From NCBI RefSeq assembly GCF_001672815.1, contig NZ_LZKK01000262.1:1-38955 (forward strand): a DNA stretch of 38,955 bases, in the 5' to 3' direction. Position 1 is the stretch's first letter. Each line of letters begins with the position of its first letter. Positions 17,364 through 25,285 of this stretch are shown here, piece after piece. The position numbers were made by a program, and so were the translations under genes. Source of the stretch: Mycobacterium sp. E796 (lineage in GTDB: Bacteria > Actinomycetota > Actinomycetes > Mycobacteriales > Mycobacteriaceae). The notes below the pieces were generated by a model that did not search any database, had not been told where the DNA came from, and saw only the letters and a list, made by a program, of their open reading frames with translations.

Positions 17364-17663
17364 ATGGAATTCCTGGTCACCATGACCACCCACGTCCCGG
17401 ACGGCACGCCTCCGGAGACCGTCGACGACGTGCGGGCCAGGGAGGCCGCGCATTCGCGCGAACTGGCCGAACAGGGGCACCTGCTGCGGCTGTGGCGCCC
17501 GCCGCTGCAACCGGGCGAATGGCGCACTCTCGGCCTGTTCGCCGCGACCGACGCGGAGGAACTCGAGCGGGTGCTCGCGTCGATGCCCCTGCGCATCTGG
17601 CGCACCGACGAGGTGACGCCGCTGAGCCCGCACCCCAACGACCCCGCCGGTCACAGCAAGTAG
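17364..17663 (+). CDS. Muconolactone isomerase-like small protein
   Basis: A 99-residue protein that looks like the muconolactone delta-isomerase (MmlI) family: MEFLVTMTTHVPDG start, the REAAHSRELAEQGHLLRLWRPP helix-strand unit, and the LASMPLRIW segment. True MmlI acts in catechol breakdown through the beta-ketoadipate pathway, as a decamer of ferredoxin-like subunits. No other catabolic gene is nearby, so the actual substrate is uncertain. The ATG has an AGGAGGG ribosome site four bases upstream. The 3' end overlaps the convergent ANTAR gene by 13 bases. Confidence 0.7.
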   Translation: MEFLVTMTTHVPDGTPPETVDDVRAREAAHSRELAEQGHLLRLWRPPLQPGEWRTLGLFAATDAEELERVLASMPLRIWRTDEVTPLSPHPNDPAGHSK

Positions 17664-17932
17664 TTCAGGCCCCATTCCCGTTCCGCGGCCAACCGGGCCG
17701 CGTCGACCGCCGTCTCGCTTTCGACGCCTCCGCTGGCCAGGGTCACCAGGGCCGAGGCGAGCTTGAACAGCGGTACCTCGTGCCGTTCGCTCGCGCTGAG
17801 CAATTCCCGAAACGCGGCATAGGTGCTGCACCTACGCCACCCGACGAGTATCCCCACCGCCGTATCGAGCGCCCGGCTGGCCTGGTGACGGCCTTCATCG
17901 ATATGCCGTTGGCCCGCAAGGGTTTCGGTCAT
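17651..17932 (-). CDS. Stand-alone ANTAR domain protein
   Basis: A 93-residue protein that is little more than one ANTAR domain. ANTAR domains bind paired hexaloop RNA hairpins and prevent transcription termination. Helices 1-3 are visible as SRALDTAVGILVGWRRCS, YAAFRELLSASERH and FKLASALVTLASG. Most ANTAR proteins carry a GAF, PAS or receiver domain for sensing; this one has none, so control may lie in its expression. ATG at 17932 has a near-perfect AGGAGGTG eight bases upstream; the frame upstream of it has no family match. A leaderless polycysteine leader peptide and competing hairpins precede it, so cysteine supply probably sets its level. Its RNA targets are unknown. Confidence 0.75.
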   Translation of the reverse strand: MTETLAGQRHIDEGRHQASRALDTAVGILVGWRRCSTYAAFRELLSASERHEVPLFKLASALVTLASGGVESETAVDAARLAAEREWGLNYLL

Positions 17933-17988
17933 CTGTCGAACACCTCCTGAAAAGTTCTGCCACGCAATGCAATAGCGGCAATCTCTGT

Positions 17989-18030
17989 GAAAAGAATTGG
18001 GCAAAGCCACGTCTCGCCCAAAAGGGGGCG
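17989..18030 (-). promoter_or_regulatory. Competing hairpins in the ANTAR leader (attenuator candidate)
   Basis: Read on the minus strand, TTGGGC and GCCCAA (18016-18021 with 17997-18002) form a hairpin followed by TTCTTTTC, a terminator-like layout. The overlapping arms 18026-18030 and 18015-18019 (CGCCC with GGGCG) form an alternative hairpin that excludes the first. Both lie between the polycysteine leader ORF and the ANTAR start, so ribosome position on the leader could choose between them. The choice mechanism is inferred. Confidence 0.55.
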
Positions 18031-18044
18031 CGAACGTCAGCGAA

Positions 18045-18080
18045 TCAACGGCAACAACAGCGCGTCGAGGCCCGTAACAT
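18045..18080 (-). CDS. Leaderless polycysteine leader peptide MLRASTRCCCR
   Basis: An 11-codon ORF ending in three consecutive Cys codons (TGT TGT TGC), then CGT and TGA. Its ATG lies six bases after a TATAGT -10 box, so the transcript should begin at or next to the start codon (leaderless translation, common in mycobacteria). It matches the polycysteine short ORFs reported in mycobacteria as cysteine-responsive attenuators of downstream genes. The downstream gene is the stand-alone ANTAR protein, about 110 bases further on. Too short for gene finders. Reading frame, Cys run and promoter are seen directly; function is by analogy. Confidence 0.8.
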   Translation of the reverse strand: MLRASTRCCCR

Positions 18081-18086
18081 GAGACC

Positions 18087-18092
18087 ACTATA
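18087..18092 (-). promoter_or_regulatory. -10 element (TATAGT) of the ANTAR transcript
   Basis: TATAGT on the minus strand within CCTATAGTGG, the same context as the -10 box at 21294-21299. Six bases separate it from the leader ATG. No good -35 is seen at the usual distance. Confidence 0.7.
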
Positions 18093-18182
18093 GGCTATGG
18101 GCAACGGGCGCCGGTGTGACATATGTGATTGGCTCACAACGGATTTAAACCTTGCGCACCGCACGATGCGCTGCAATCGCCC

Positions 18183-18866
18183 TCAGATTTGGAAGTCCTC
18201 GCCGTGCCACACACCGGCCTCGGGCGGGCGGATCACCCGGCCATTCTGCGGGCCGTCGTTCAGGGCCTCGAGCTTGGAAACCCTGGTGAGCAGGGACTGC
18301 AGGCTGACCCCCACCAGGTCGGGCATCTTCGAGTCGTCGGGGGTGCTCCGCCCGTGGCGGCTGATGACCTGCCCGGGAACCCCGATGACGACGGAGCCCG
18401 ACGGCACCGGCTTGACCACCACGGCGTTGGCGCCGATCCGGCTGTCGTCACCGACCTTGATCGCGCCGAGGACCTTGGCTCCGGCGCCGATGATGACTCG
18501 GTCACCGACCGTCGGGTGTCGTTTTCCGGTCTCCGCGCCACTGCCTCCAAGGGTGACGCCGTGATACAGCATGACGTCTTCTCCCACCTCGGCCGTCTCC
18601 CCGATCACTACGCCGGTCGCGTGGTCGATGAACAGGCCGGCGCCGAGGACGGCGCCGGGGTGGATGTCGACGCCGGTGAAGATGCGGGTGAGTTCGGACA
18701 ACGTCCGCGCGGCCACCCTGGCGCCGCGATTCCACAGCCAATGGCTGACCCGGTGGCCCCAGATCGCATGAACGCCCGGGTAGGCGAAGACGACCTCCAG
18801 CGTGGTGGGCTTGGCGGGGTCGCGCTCCTTGGCCGCCCGGATGTCTCGCCGCATGGCTGCGAGCAT
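18183..18866 (-). CDS. cysE: Serine O-acetyltransferase
   Basis: Acetylates serine with acetyl-CoA to O-acetylserine, the first step of cysteine synthesis. The 227-residue protein has an N-terminal helical part with HAIWGHRVSHWLW. A left-handed beta-helix of hexapeptide repeats follows, including GVDIHPGAVLGAGLFIDHATGVVIGETAEVG and the active-site His in LYHGVTLGG. The C-terminus ends in Ile (GEDFQI), the residue that inserts into the CysK active site in the cysteine synthase complex. It begins two bases after cysK, so both come from one transcript led by the polycysteine leader ORF at 21212-21286. Gene order matches Rv2334-Rv2335. Confidence 0.96.
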   Translation of the reverse strand: MLAAMRRDIRAAKERDPAKPTTLEVVFAYPGVHAIWGHRVSHWLWNRGARVAARTLSELTRIFTGVDIHPGAVLGAGLFIDHATGVVIGETAEVGEDVMLYHGVTLGGSGAETGKRHPTVGDRVIIGAGAKVLGAIKVGDDSRIGANAVVVKPVPSGSVVIGVPGQVISRHGRSTPDDSKMPDLVGVSLQSLLTRVSKLEALNDGPQNGRVIRPPEAGVWHGEDFQI

Positions 18867-18868
18867 GG

Positions 18869-19810
<942 letters not shown>

Positions 19811-21088
19811 TTACGCGATGTCGGTACAGGGCTCGTCGGCTTGCCAGGTGATGTCGAATTCGATTGCAACGTCTATTGGCACGATAAGCGCAACCGGGGT
19901 GAATCGCTGCGACGCCCCCGCAAATGCCTCGCCGGTGAGTACCCGCCCGGTGAGGTCGTGCGGTCTCGTTGCGGTCAACGTCATCGCCGATGTGCCCGGT
20001 GCGGGACGCACATAGAAGTCCGTTCCCGGCTGGACGATCTCGTCGATGCCCGAACCGTCGGCGTCGACCAGCGCGTGTCCGCCGGGCGCGCTGAGGCTCA
20101 ACGGGATTCGCACCTGGAATGGTCCTATGAGTTCGGATTCGGCGGTTGCATGGGTGTCGACCAGTCGCGGCTCTTCGGAGTTGCGCAAGGCGGCGCTCGC
20201 CCCCGTGAGCAGGTAATTGTAGAGACGCACGACCCGATCGGCATTGCGGTAGTGACGGGCGCCGGTCAGCCAGAACCGGACATCGCCGATCGTCGCGCCG
20301 GCGGTGTCGGTCGTTGCGACGAGCCGGTAGTAGCGGTAACCGCGCCCACCGCCGCTGTGGCTGCTGGCCGACAGCGTGCTGCCGACGCCGAGGGTGCGCC
20401 GGTGTCGCCTCTCGCCGGCATGGGCGGTCAGCTGTGAACCCGAAACATCCTGCCAGTCAACGCCATTGGCGGACTTCTGCAGTTTCACACCGATGGTGGT
20501 GTCGGACGCCGTCCATATCGAGTACCCGCCCAGCTGTGGTTCCCCGTCGAATTCGAAGGTGATCACCGGCCCGGGAGCGCGGTCCACGGCGACGGGCTCG
20601 TTGAGCGGCCGGGTGTCCAACGCCAGGCCGTTGGTGAAGTGCCATATCGCGGCCTGGGTGGCCGCGATGGCCTCGTGTTCGCTGAGGTTGGCACGCCCCA
20701 GCGGGTAACCGGCGGCCCGCAACCGTTGGCTCAGCTCGGCGATGTGGCTCGCCGGAAAGGAGTGTCGCAGGATCCATTCGACCGCGGCCTCGCAGCGGCG
20801 GGTCCGCAGGTGGGGCAGGGCGGACCAGGTGCCCAGGCGGTAGCTCGACGGCAGATGCGGTGCGATGCCGGTGAAGTCGAGCGAGTAGGCCAGCAGGTTG
20901 GGATGCAGCCGGATCAGGTCGGTGCGCGCCCAGCTGCCGTCGGCGAACACGATCCTGTCCACGGTGTGGGAGTAGGTGCCGCCGCGGTAGCGCGTCATGC
21001 GGGCGACATCGGCCGCCGGCCGGATATGCACGCGCCGGCGGGTCGCGACCCGCGCCAGGGCGCGGTTGGGCAGGGATAAAACGTTCAT
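19811..21088 (-). CDS. TQXA/thioester-domain protein with Cys-to-Ser change
   Basis: A 425-residue protein whose first 155 residues resemble the TQXA thioester domain of actinobacterial surface proteins. TQAAIW is at 144-149, and AYSLDF (residues 68-72 region) aligns with the usual YCIDF. Thioester domains form an internal Cys-Gln bond that attaches covalently to host or surface amines. Here Ser69 stands where that Cys should be, so the bond cannot form in the usual way. Residues of about 175-280 look like a discoidin-type beta-sandwich (GYSIWTASDTT, KLQKSANGVDWQDVSG), and a second beta-rich part ends in CTDIA. No signal peptide or sorting motif is visible, which is odd for this family. It is the first gene of the cysK-cysE operon. 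Confidence 0.65.
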   Translation of the reverse strand: MNVLSLPNRALARVATRRRVHIRPAADVARMTRYRGGTYSHTVDRIVFADGSWARTDLIRLHPNLLAYSLDFTGIAPHLPSSYRLGTWSALPHLRTRRCEAAVEWILRHSFPASHIAELSQRLRAAGYPLGRANLSEHEAIAATQAAIWHFTNGLALDTRPLNEPVAVDRAPGPVITFEFDGEPQLGGYSIWTASDTTIGVKLQKSANGVDWQDVSGSQLTAHAGERRHRRTLGVGSTLSASSHSGGGRGYRYYRLVATTDTAGATIGDVRFWLTGARHYRNADRVVRLYNYLLTGASAALRNSEEPRLVDTHATAESELIGPFQVRIPLSLSAPGGHALVDADGSGIDEIVQPGTDFYVRPAPGTSAMTLTATRPHDLTGRVLTGEAFAGASQRFTPVALIVPIDVAIEFDITWQADEPCTDIA

Positions 21089-21093
21089 GGGTG

Positions 21094-21216
21094 GTTGATC
21101 TTCCTGAAAGGGTTCGGCTGGCGCGCATCAAGGCCGCGGGGCGGACCGCGGGTCCTGCCCGTTGCGGGGAGAGCGCGAGGATTTCTACAGCGTCGTCAGG
21201 GCGTCAGGAAATCAAC
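21094..21216 (-). promoter_or_regulatory. Anti-Shine-Dalgarno pairing between leader ORF end and operon start
   Basis: On the minus strand the end of the leader ORF and the bases just after it read GTTGATTTCCTGA (21216-21204). The ribosome site of the thioester-domain gene reads TCAGGAAGATCAAC (21107-21094). These are complementary over 13 pairs with one bulged base. A ribosome paused on the Cys codons would cover or melt the first arm and free the AGGAAG site. The complementarity is seen directly; the switch is inferred from the published attenuator model. Confidence 0.7.
21139..21160 (-). promoter_or_regulatory. Stable hairpin in the cysK operon leader
   Basis: GGGC-GGACC and GGTCC-GCCC arms pair around a three-base loop with one bulge. 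CCGCGG occurs three times (once inside the leader ORF, twice here), so alternative pairings are possible. There is no T-run, so it may be part of the switch rather than a terminator. Confidence 0.45.
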
Positions 21217-21286
21217 AACAGCGACAACAACAGTCCGCGGCGAGGCAGCGCGAAGGTACGAAGCGCAGCTGAACGGCCTGTTGCAT
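21212..21286 (-). CDS. Leaderless polycysteine leader peptide ending CCCRCC
   Basis: A 24-codon ORF starting MQQAVQLRF and ending DCCCRCC before TGA: five of the last six sense codons are TGT. The ATG lies seven bases after the -10 box TATAGT, so the mRNA should start at the start codon. It fits the polycysteine leaderless ORFs reported in mycobacteria as cysteine-responsive attenuators. It precedes the thioester-protein-cysK-cysE operon, the natural target of cysteine feedback. Its terminal bases can pair with the ribosome site of the first gene. Together with the copy at 18045-18080 it shows that two transcripts in this region share this control. Confidence 0.88.
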   Translation of the reverse strand: MQQAVQLRFVPSRCLAADCCCRCC

Positions 21287-21293
21287 GGCCCCC

Positions 21294-21322
21294 ACTATAG
21301 GGCCCGCAAACATCGCTGTCAG
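21294..21322 (-). promoter_or_regulatory. Sigma-A promoter of the cysK operon
   Basis: On the minus strand, CTGACA (21322-21317) and TATAGT (21299-21294) are separated by 17 bases. The -10 ends seven bases before the leader ATG, giving a leaderless transcript. Spacing and sequence are close to consensus. Confidence 0.8.
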
Positions 21323-21477
21323 ATTTCGGGCTCGTTTCCTTGATTTGACTCAGCCGCGGTGTAAACCTTCTGTATCACCTCCGTGCCCGCCTACGCTCGG
21401 CGCGCGCCACTGCTGACGGTGGGCGATCATGAAGCTGCCGCACTCGCAGCAGCGTTCGACCGAGCGGAAGGAGCGCG

Positions 21478-22410
21478 ATGACGACGGCTCAGGGGGCTCA
21501 GAACGAATCCCAGGCACTAGGCGATCTCGCCGCCCGGCAGCTTGCCAACGCGACGAAGACCGTTCCGCAGCTCTCGACCATCACGCCGCGCTGGCTGTTG
21601 CACCTGCTCAGCTGGGTGCCCGTGGAAGCCGGCCTCTACCGGGTGAACCGGGTCGTCAACCCCGAGAGCGTCGCGATCAAGGCCGAAGAGGGCGCCGGCA
21701 CCGAGGAACCGCTGCCCGAGACCTACGTCGACTACGAGACCAGCCCGCGCGAATACACGCTGCGCTCGATCTCGACTCTGGTCGACATCCACACCCGGGT
21801 CTCCGACCTGTACTCCAGCCCGCACGACCAGATCGCCCAGCAGTTGCGGCTGACCATCGAAACGATCAAGGAGCGCCAGGAGTTCGAGCTGGTCAACAGC
21901 CCCGAGTACGGTCTGCTGGCCCAGGCGACGCCGGAGCAGACGATCCAGACGCTCGGCGGGGCGCCGACGCCCGACGACCTCGACGCGCTCATCACGAAGG
22001 TGTGGAAGACGCCCAGCTTCTTCCTCACCCACCCGCTCGGTGTCGCGGCGTTCGGCCGCGAGGCCACCTACCGCGGCGTGCCGCCGCCGGTGGTGAGCCT
22101 GTTCGGGGCGCAGTTCATCACCTGGCGCGGCATCCCGCTGATCCCGTCGGACAAGGTGCCGGTGGAAGACGGCAAGACCAAGTTCATCCTGGTGCGCACC
22201 GGCGAGGAGCGCCAGGGCGTGGTCGGCCTGTTCCAGCCCGGCCTGGTCGGCGAGCAGGCGCCGGGCCTGTCGGTGCGGTTCACCGGGATCAACCAGTCGG
22301 CCATCGCTACGTACCTGGTCACCCTGTACAACTCGCTGGCCGTCCTCACCGACGACGCGCTCGCTGTCCTCGACGACGTGGCCGTGGACCAGTTCCATGA
22401 GTACAAGTGA
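21478..22410 (+). CDS. Family 2A encapsulin shell protein (major membrane protein I)
   Basis: A 310-residue HK97-fold protein that self-assembles into a hollow protein shell. It matches, from memory, the major membrane protein I of M. avium and M. leprae and the cyanobacterial SrpI protein, which define family 2A encapsulins. Recognisable segments include the N-terminal arm (LARQLANATKTVPQLSTITPRWL, split here as LARQLANATKT and VPQLSTITPRWL) and TSPREYTLRSISTLVDIHTRVSDL. The C-terminal LYNSLAVLTDDALAVL is also typical. In Synechococcus the shell encloses a cysteine desulfurase; here such a gene overlaps the stop by 14 bases. AAGGAG lies seven bases before the ATG. It is transcribed divergently from the polycysteine-led cysK operon. 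A TTGACT at 21345 may be its -35. Confidence 0.93.
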   Translation: MTTAQGAQNESQALGDLAARQLANATKTVPQLSTITPRWLLHLLSWVPVEAGLYRVNRVVNPESVAIKAEEGAGTEEPLPETYVDYETSPREYTLRSISTLVDIHTRVSDLYSSPHDQIAQQLRLTIETIKERQEFELVNSPEYGLLAQATPEQTIQTLGGAPTPDDLDALITKVWKTPSFFLTHPLGVAAFGREATYRGVPPPVVSLFGAQFITWRGIPLIPSDKVPVEDGKTKFILVRTGEERQGVVGLFQPGLVGEQAPGLSVRFTGINQSAIATYLVTLYNSLAVLTDDALAVLDDVAVDQFHEYK

Positions 22411-24286
22411 GTACCGAGCGGTAGACGCCGAAAGCGAGTTGCCGATCGGAGCCGCCGAACTCGCGGCGCTGGCCACCCAGTTGTACGCGGCCAGCATCCG
22501 GCCCGGGCCAGACAGCCCGCCGCAGACGGCGCCCGTGGCCCCGCGCGGCGGGGTGCCGGACACCACCGCCGCCACCTCGGCCGGACAGGCCGCCGCCGGC
22601 ACGTCGGACCCCTACCTGCCGCCGGTCCCCGTCGTCGGCTTCACCGACATATACGTCCCCGCGCCGACATCGCCCGAGCCCGAAAGCCCGCCACAGACGG
22701 TGCCGGTCGCTCCCCGCGGCAACGTGCCCGATGTGACGGCGGCGCCGTCGGCCGGGGAGACGGCCGCGAGCGTCGCCGATCCCTACGTGCCACCCGGCGT
22801 CGTCGACTTCGCCGCGTTCGCGGTGCCCAGCGAGGGCATCGTGCCCACGGTGCCCGGGGTGGTCGCCGGGGCGGTGCCGTCCGCTCCGGTGGCCCCCCGC
22901 GGTTCCGCGCCCCCGACCTCCTCGTGGCTGCCCGACGCGCCGCCGGTGCCCGACCTCGGCTGGTTCGACGCGCCACCGATTGCGCCCGGCGGCGACGAGC
23001 ACCTGTATCACTTCCTGACCAAGACGGATCCCGTGCCCCGCTTGCCCGACGAGCATGAGGTGTTCGACGTCAACGCGGTGCGCGCCGACTTTCCCATCCT
23101 GCGGGAGACCGTCAACGGCAAGCCGCTGATCTGGTTCGACAACGCGGCAACCACCCAGAAGCCGCAGGCGGTGATCGATCGCCTGTCGCACTTCTACGCC
23201 CACGAGAACTCCAACATTCACCGCGCGGCGCACGAGTTGGCGGCCCGCGCGACCGACGCCTACGAGGAAGCACGCAACACCGTCCGGCGATTCATCGGCG
23301 CCGCGAACGACGAAGAGATCATCTTCGTGCGAGGCACCACCGAAGCCATCAACCTGGTGGCCTATGCCTGGGGCGGAAAGCATTTGCTGCCCGGCGACGA
23401 GATCGTCATTACTCATTTAGAGCATCACGCCAATATCGTCCCGTGGCAACTGCTTTCGCAACAGACCGGCGCGATTCTGAAAGTGGCGCCGGTCGATGAC
23501 GCCGGCAATTTGCTGATGTCGGAATTCGAGGATTTGCTTGGGCCAAAGACAAAGCTGGTGGCCGCAACCCAGGTGTCCAACGCGCTGGGCACGGTGACAC
23601 CGGTCGAGCAGATCGTCGAGCTGGGCCACCGCTACGGCGCGCGGGTGCTGATCGACGGGGCCCAGTCCATCCAGCACCTGCCGGTCAACGTCGCCGAGCT
23701 GGGCGTCGATTTCTTCGTGTTCTCCGGCCACAAGATCTACGGCCCCACCGGAATCGGCGTGCTCTACGGGACCGAGGAAGCCTTGGCCGAAACACCGCCG
23801 TGGCAGGGCGGCGGCAACATGATCGCCGACGTGACGCTGGAACGCTCGCTGTATCAGGGACCGCCCAGCAAGTTCGAGGCCGGCACCGGCAACATCGCCG
23901 ACGCCGTCGGCCTCGGCGAGGCGCTGCGTTACGTGCAACGGTTGGGCGTTGAGCGCATCGCCGCCCACGAACGGGCCCTGCTGGACTACGCGACCCCGCG
24001 GCTGGCCGACATCCCGGGCGTCCGCCTGGTCGGCACCGCGACCGAAAAGGCCAGCGTGCTGTCGTTCGTGCTGGCCGGACACGACCCGCTCGAGGTGGGC
24101 AAGGCGCTCAACGCCGAGGGCATCGCGGTGCGCGCCGGCCATCACTGCGCGCAGCCGATCCTGCGCCGCCTCGGCCTGGAGGCCACCGTCCGCCCGTCGT
24201 TTGCGTTCTACAACACCTTCGAGGAAATCGACGTCTTCCTCAGCGCGGTGCGCCGGATTGCCGAGGGCGGCGCGGGCGCCGGCTGA
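22397..24286 (+). CDS. Encapsulated cysteine desulfurase (SufS-like) with long N-terminal extension
   Basis: A 629-residue PLP enzyme that releases sulfur from cysteine as a persulfide. The desulfurase proper begins near residue 221 (DVNAVRADFPILR). The PLP lysine is Lys446 in SGHKIYGPTGIG and the catalytic Cys584 is in RAGHHCAQP. The first 220 residues are Pro/Ala-rich and disordered in look. They hold two similar blocks of about 37 residues (starting near 40 and 97, with SPPQT and APRG, ending DPYLPP or DPYVPP) and a partial third. In the cyanobacterial counterpart such an extension directs the enzyme into the family 2A shell. It begins inside the end of the encapsulin gene, so the two are translationally coupled. 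Confidence 0.93.
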   Translation: MSTSEYRAVDAESELPIGAAELAALATQLYAASIRPGPDSPPQTAPVAPRGGVPDTTAATSAGQAAAGTSDPYLPPVPVVGFTDIYVPAPTSPEPESPPQTVPVAPRGNVPDVTAAPSAGETAASVADPYVPPGVVDFAAFAVPSEGIVPTVPGVVAGAVPSAPVAPRGSAPPTSSWLPDAPPVPDLGWFDAPPIAPGGDEHLYHFLTKTDPVPRLPDEHEVFDVNAVRADFPILRETVNGKPLIWFDNAATTQKPQAVIDRLSHFYAHENSNIHRAAHELAARATDAYEEARNTVRRFIGAANDEEIIFVRGTTEAINLVAYAWGGKHLLPGDEIVITHLEHHANIVPWQLLSQQTGAILKVAPVDDAGNLLMSEFEDLLGPKTKLVAATQVSNALGTVTPVEQIVELGHRYGARVLIDGAQSIQHLPVNVAELGVDFFVFSGHKIYGPTGIGVLYGTEEALAETPPWQGGGNMIADVTLERSLYQGPPSKFEAGTGNIADAVGLGEALRYVQRLGVERIAAHERALLDYATPRLADIPGVRLVGTATEKASVLSFVLAGHDPLEVGKALNAEGIAVRAGHHCAQPILRRLGLEATVRPSFAFYNTFEEIDVFLSAVRRIAEGGAGAG

Positions 24287-24364
24287 GGTTCGCCAGATTT
24301 CTTCTTGTTGATTTCAACCCTGCGACATCTTCAGGGGCGGCTTTAGGCTTCCGAAGTGTTTTGT

Positions 24365-24405
24365 GTGCGCAGCCAGGCGAAGTGGCCGGATTGCGCGCTG
24401 CGCAC
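24365..24405. repeat. Inverted repeat between desulfurase and mce operon
   Basis: Perfect 8-base arms GTGCGCAG (24365-24372) and CTGCGCAC (24398-24405) enclose 25 bases. Just after it, GCTAATC occurs at 24407 and 24426 (19-base period). The 231-base gap between the two operons has no supported gene; these could be a terminator for the desulfurase or an operator for mce. Confidence 0.4.
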
Positions 24406-24517
24406 CGCTAATCCTTTGCGGTGACGCTAATCAGAAGTTTTTCGCTTCTTTCACCTAAACGGGGGCTGCATGAGCCGTATGGATGCCTGGACGACGCGGG
24501 GGGCATGAACGAACCCC

Positions 24518-25285
24518 ATGAACGGCACCGCCATCGCACGGCCCATGAACGCGCTGGGTCAGTTCTTTCTGCTTAGCCTCGAGGCATTGGTTGCCGCGGT
24601 ACGGGGGCCGTGGGCGTGGCGTGAGCTTTTCGAACAGATCTGGTTCGTGGCGCGGGTTTCGATTTTCCCGACGATCATGCTGTCGATTCCGTACACGGTC
24701 CTCATCGTGTTCGTCCTCAACATCCTGCTCGTCGAGATCGGCGCGGGGGACCTCTCGGGCGCGGGTGCCGCGCTGGCGTCGGTGACCCAGGTCGGGCCCG
24801 TCGTCACCGCCATGGCCGTCGCCGGCGCCGGATCGACCGCGATGTGCGCCGACCTGGGCGCGCGCACCATCCGCGAGGAGATCGACGCGATGAAGGTGAT
24901 CGGCGTCAATCCGGTTCAGGCGCTTGTGGTTCCGCGCATCATCGCCGCCACCTTCGTCGCGTTGCTGCTCTACTCGGTGGTTGCGGTCACCGGGTTGACG
25001 GGCAGCTACATCTTCGTGGTCTTCGTCCAGCACGTCACCCCGGGTGCGTTCATCGCCGGGATGACACTCGTCACCGGCCTGCCGCAGGTGGTGATCTCGC
25101 TCATCAAGGCGACCCTGTTCGGGCTCTCGGCGGGCCTGATCGCCTGCTACAAGGGCCTCTCGGTGGGCGGCGGCCCGACCGGTGTCGGCAACGCGGTCAA
25201 CGAGACCGTCGTGTTCTCGTTCATGGCGTTGTTCTTCATCAACATCGTGATCACCGCCCTCGGCGTGAAGGTGACCGCCAAGTGA
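24518..25285 (+). CDS. yrbEA: YrbE family ABC permease, first of pair
   Basis: A MlaE/YrbE-type integral membrane permease of an Mce lipid import system, 255 residues with about five to six hydrophobic helices. The cytoplasmic coupling helix signature is GARTIREEIDAMKVIGVNP (near 110-130), which contacts the ATPase; PTIMLSIPYTVLIVFVLN and AVNETVV are also family features. No ATPase gene is in the operon; mycobacteria use a shared one (MceG) encoded elsewhere. ATG at 24518 is used, though ATG at 24545 is also possible, since no strong ribosome site precedes either. It overlaps the next gene by four bases. It opens the mce operon; which numbered mce set this is cannot be decided here. Confidence 0.9.
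   Translation: MNGTAIARPMNALGQFFLLSLEALVAAVRGPWAWRELFEQIWFVARVSIFPTIMLSIPYTVLIVFVLNILLVEIGAGDLSGAGAALASVTQVGPVVTAMAVAGAGSTAMCADLGARTIREEIDAMKVIGVNPVQALVVPRIIAATFVALLLYSVVAVTGLTGSYIFVVFVQHVTPGAFIAGMTLVTGLPQVVISLIKATLFGLSAGLIACYKGLSVGGGPTGVGNAVNETVVFSFMALFFINIVITALGVKVTAK

Noticed and set aside
21429..22400. Plus-strand frame starting MKLPHSQQRS and overlapping the encapsulin gene
   Set aside because: It lies in another frame of the encapsulin gene, is Arg-rich after the first codons and has no ribosome site. A short upstream ORF role is possible but not supported.
24470..24576. Two short overlapping ORFs (12 and 23 codons) before yrbEA
   Set aside because: A GGGGG run precedes the first and they overlap in ATGA fashion, but no amino-acid bias or promoter supports a leader peptide.
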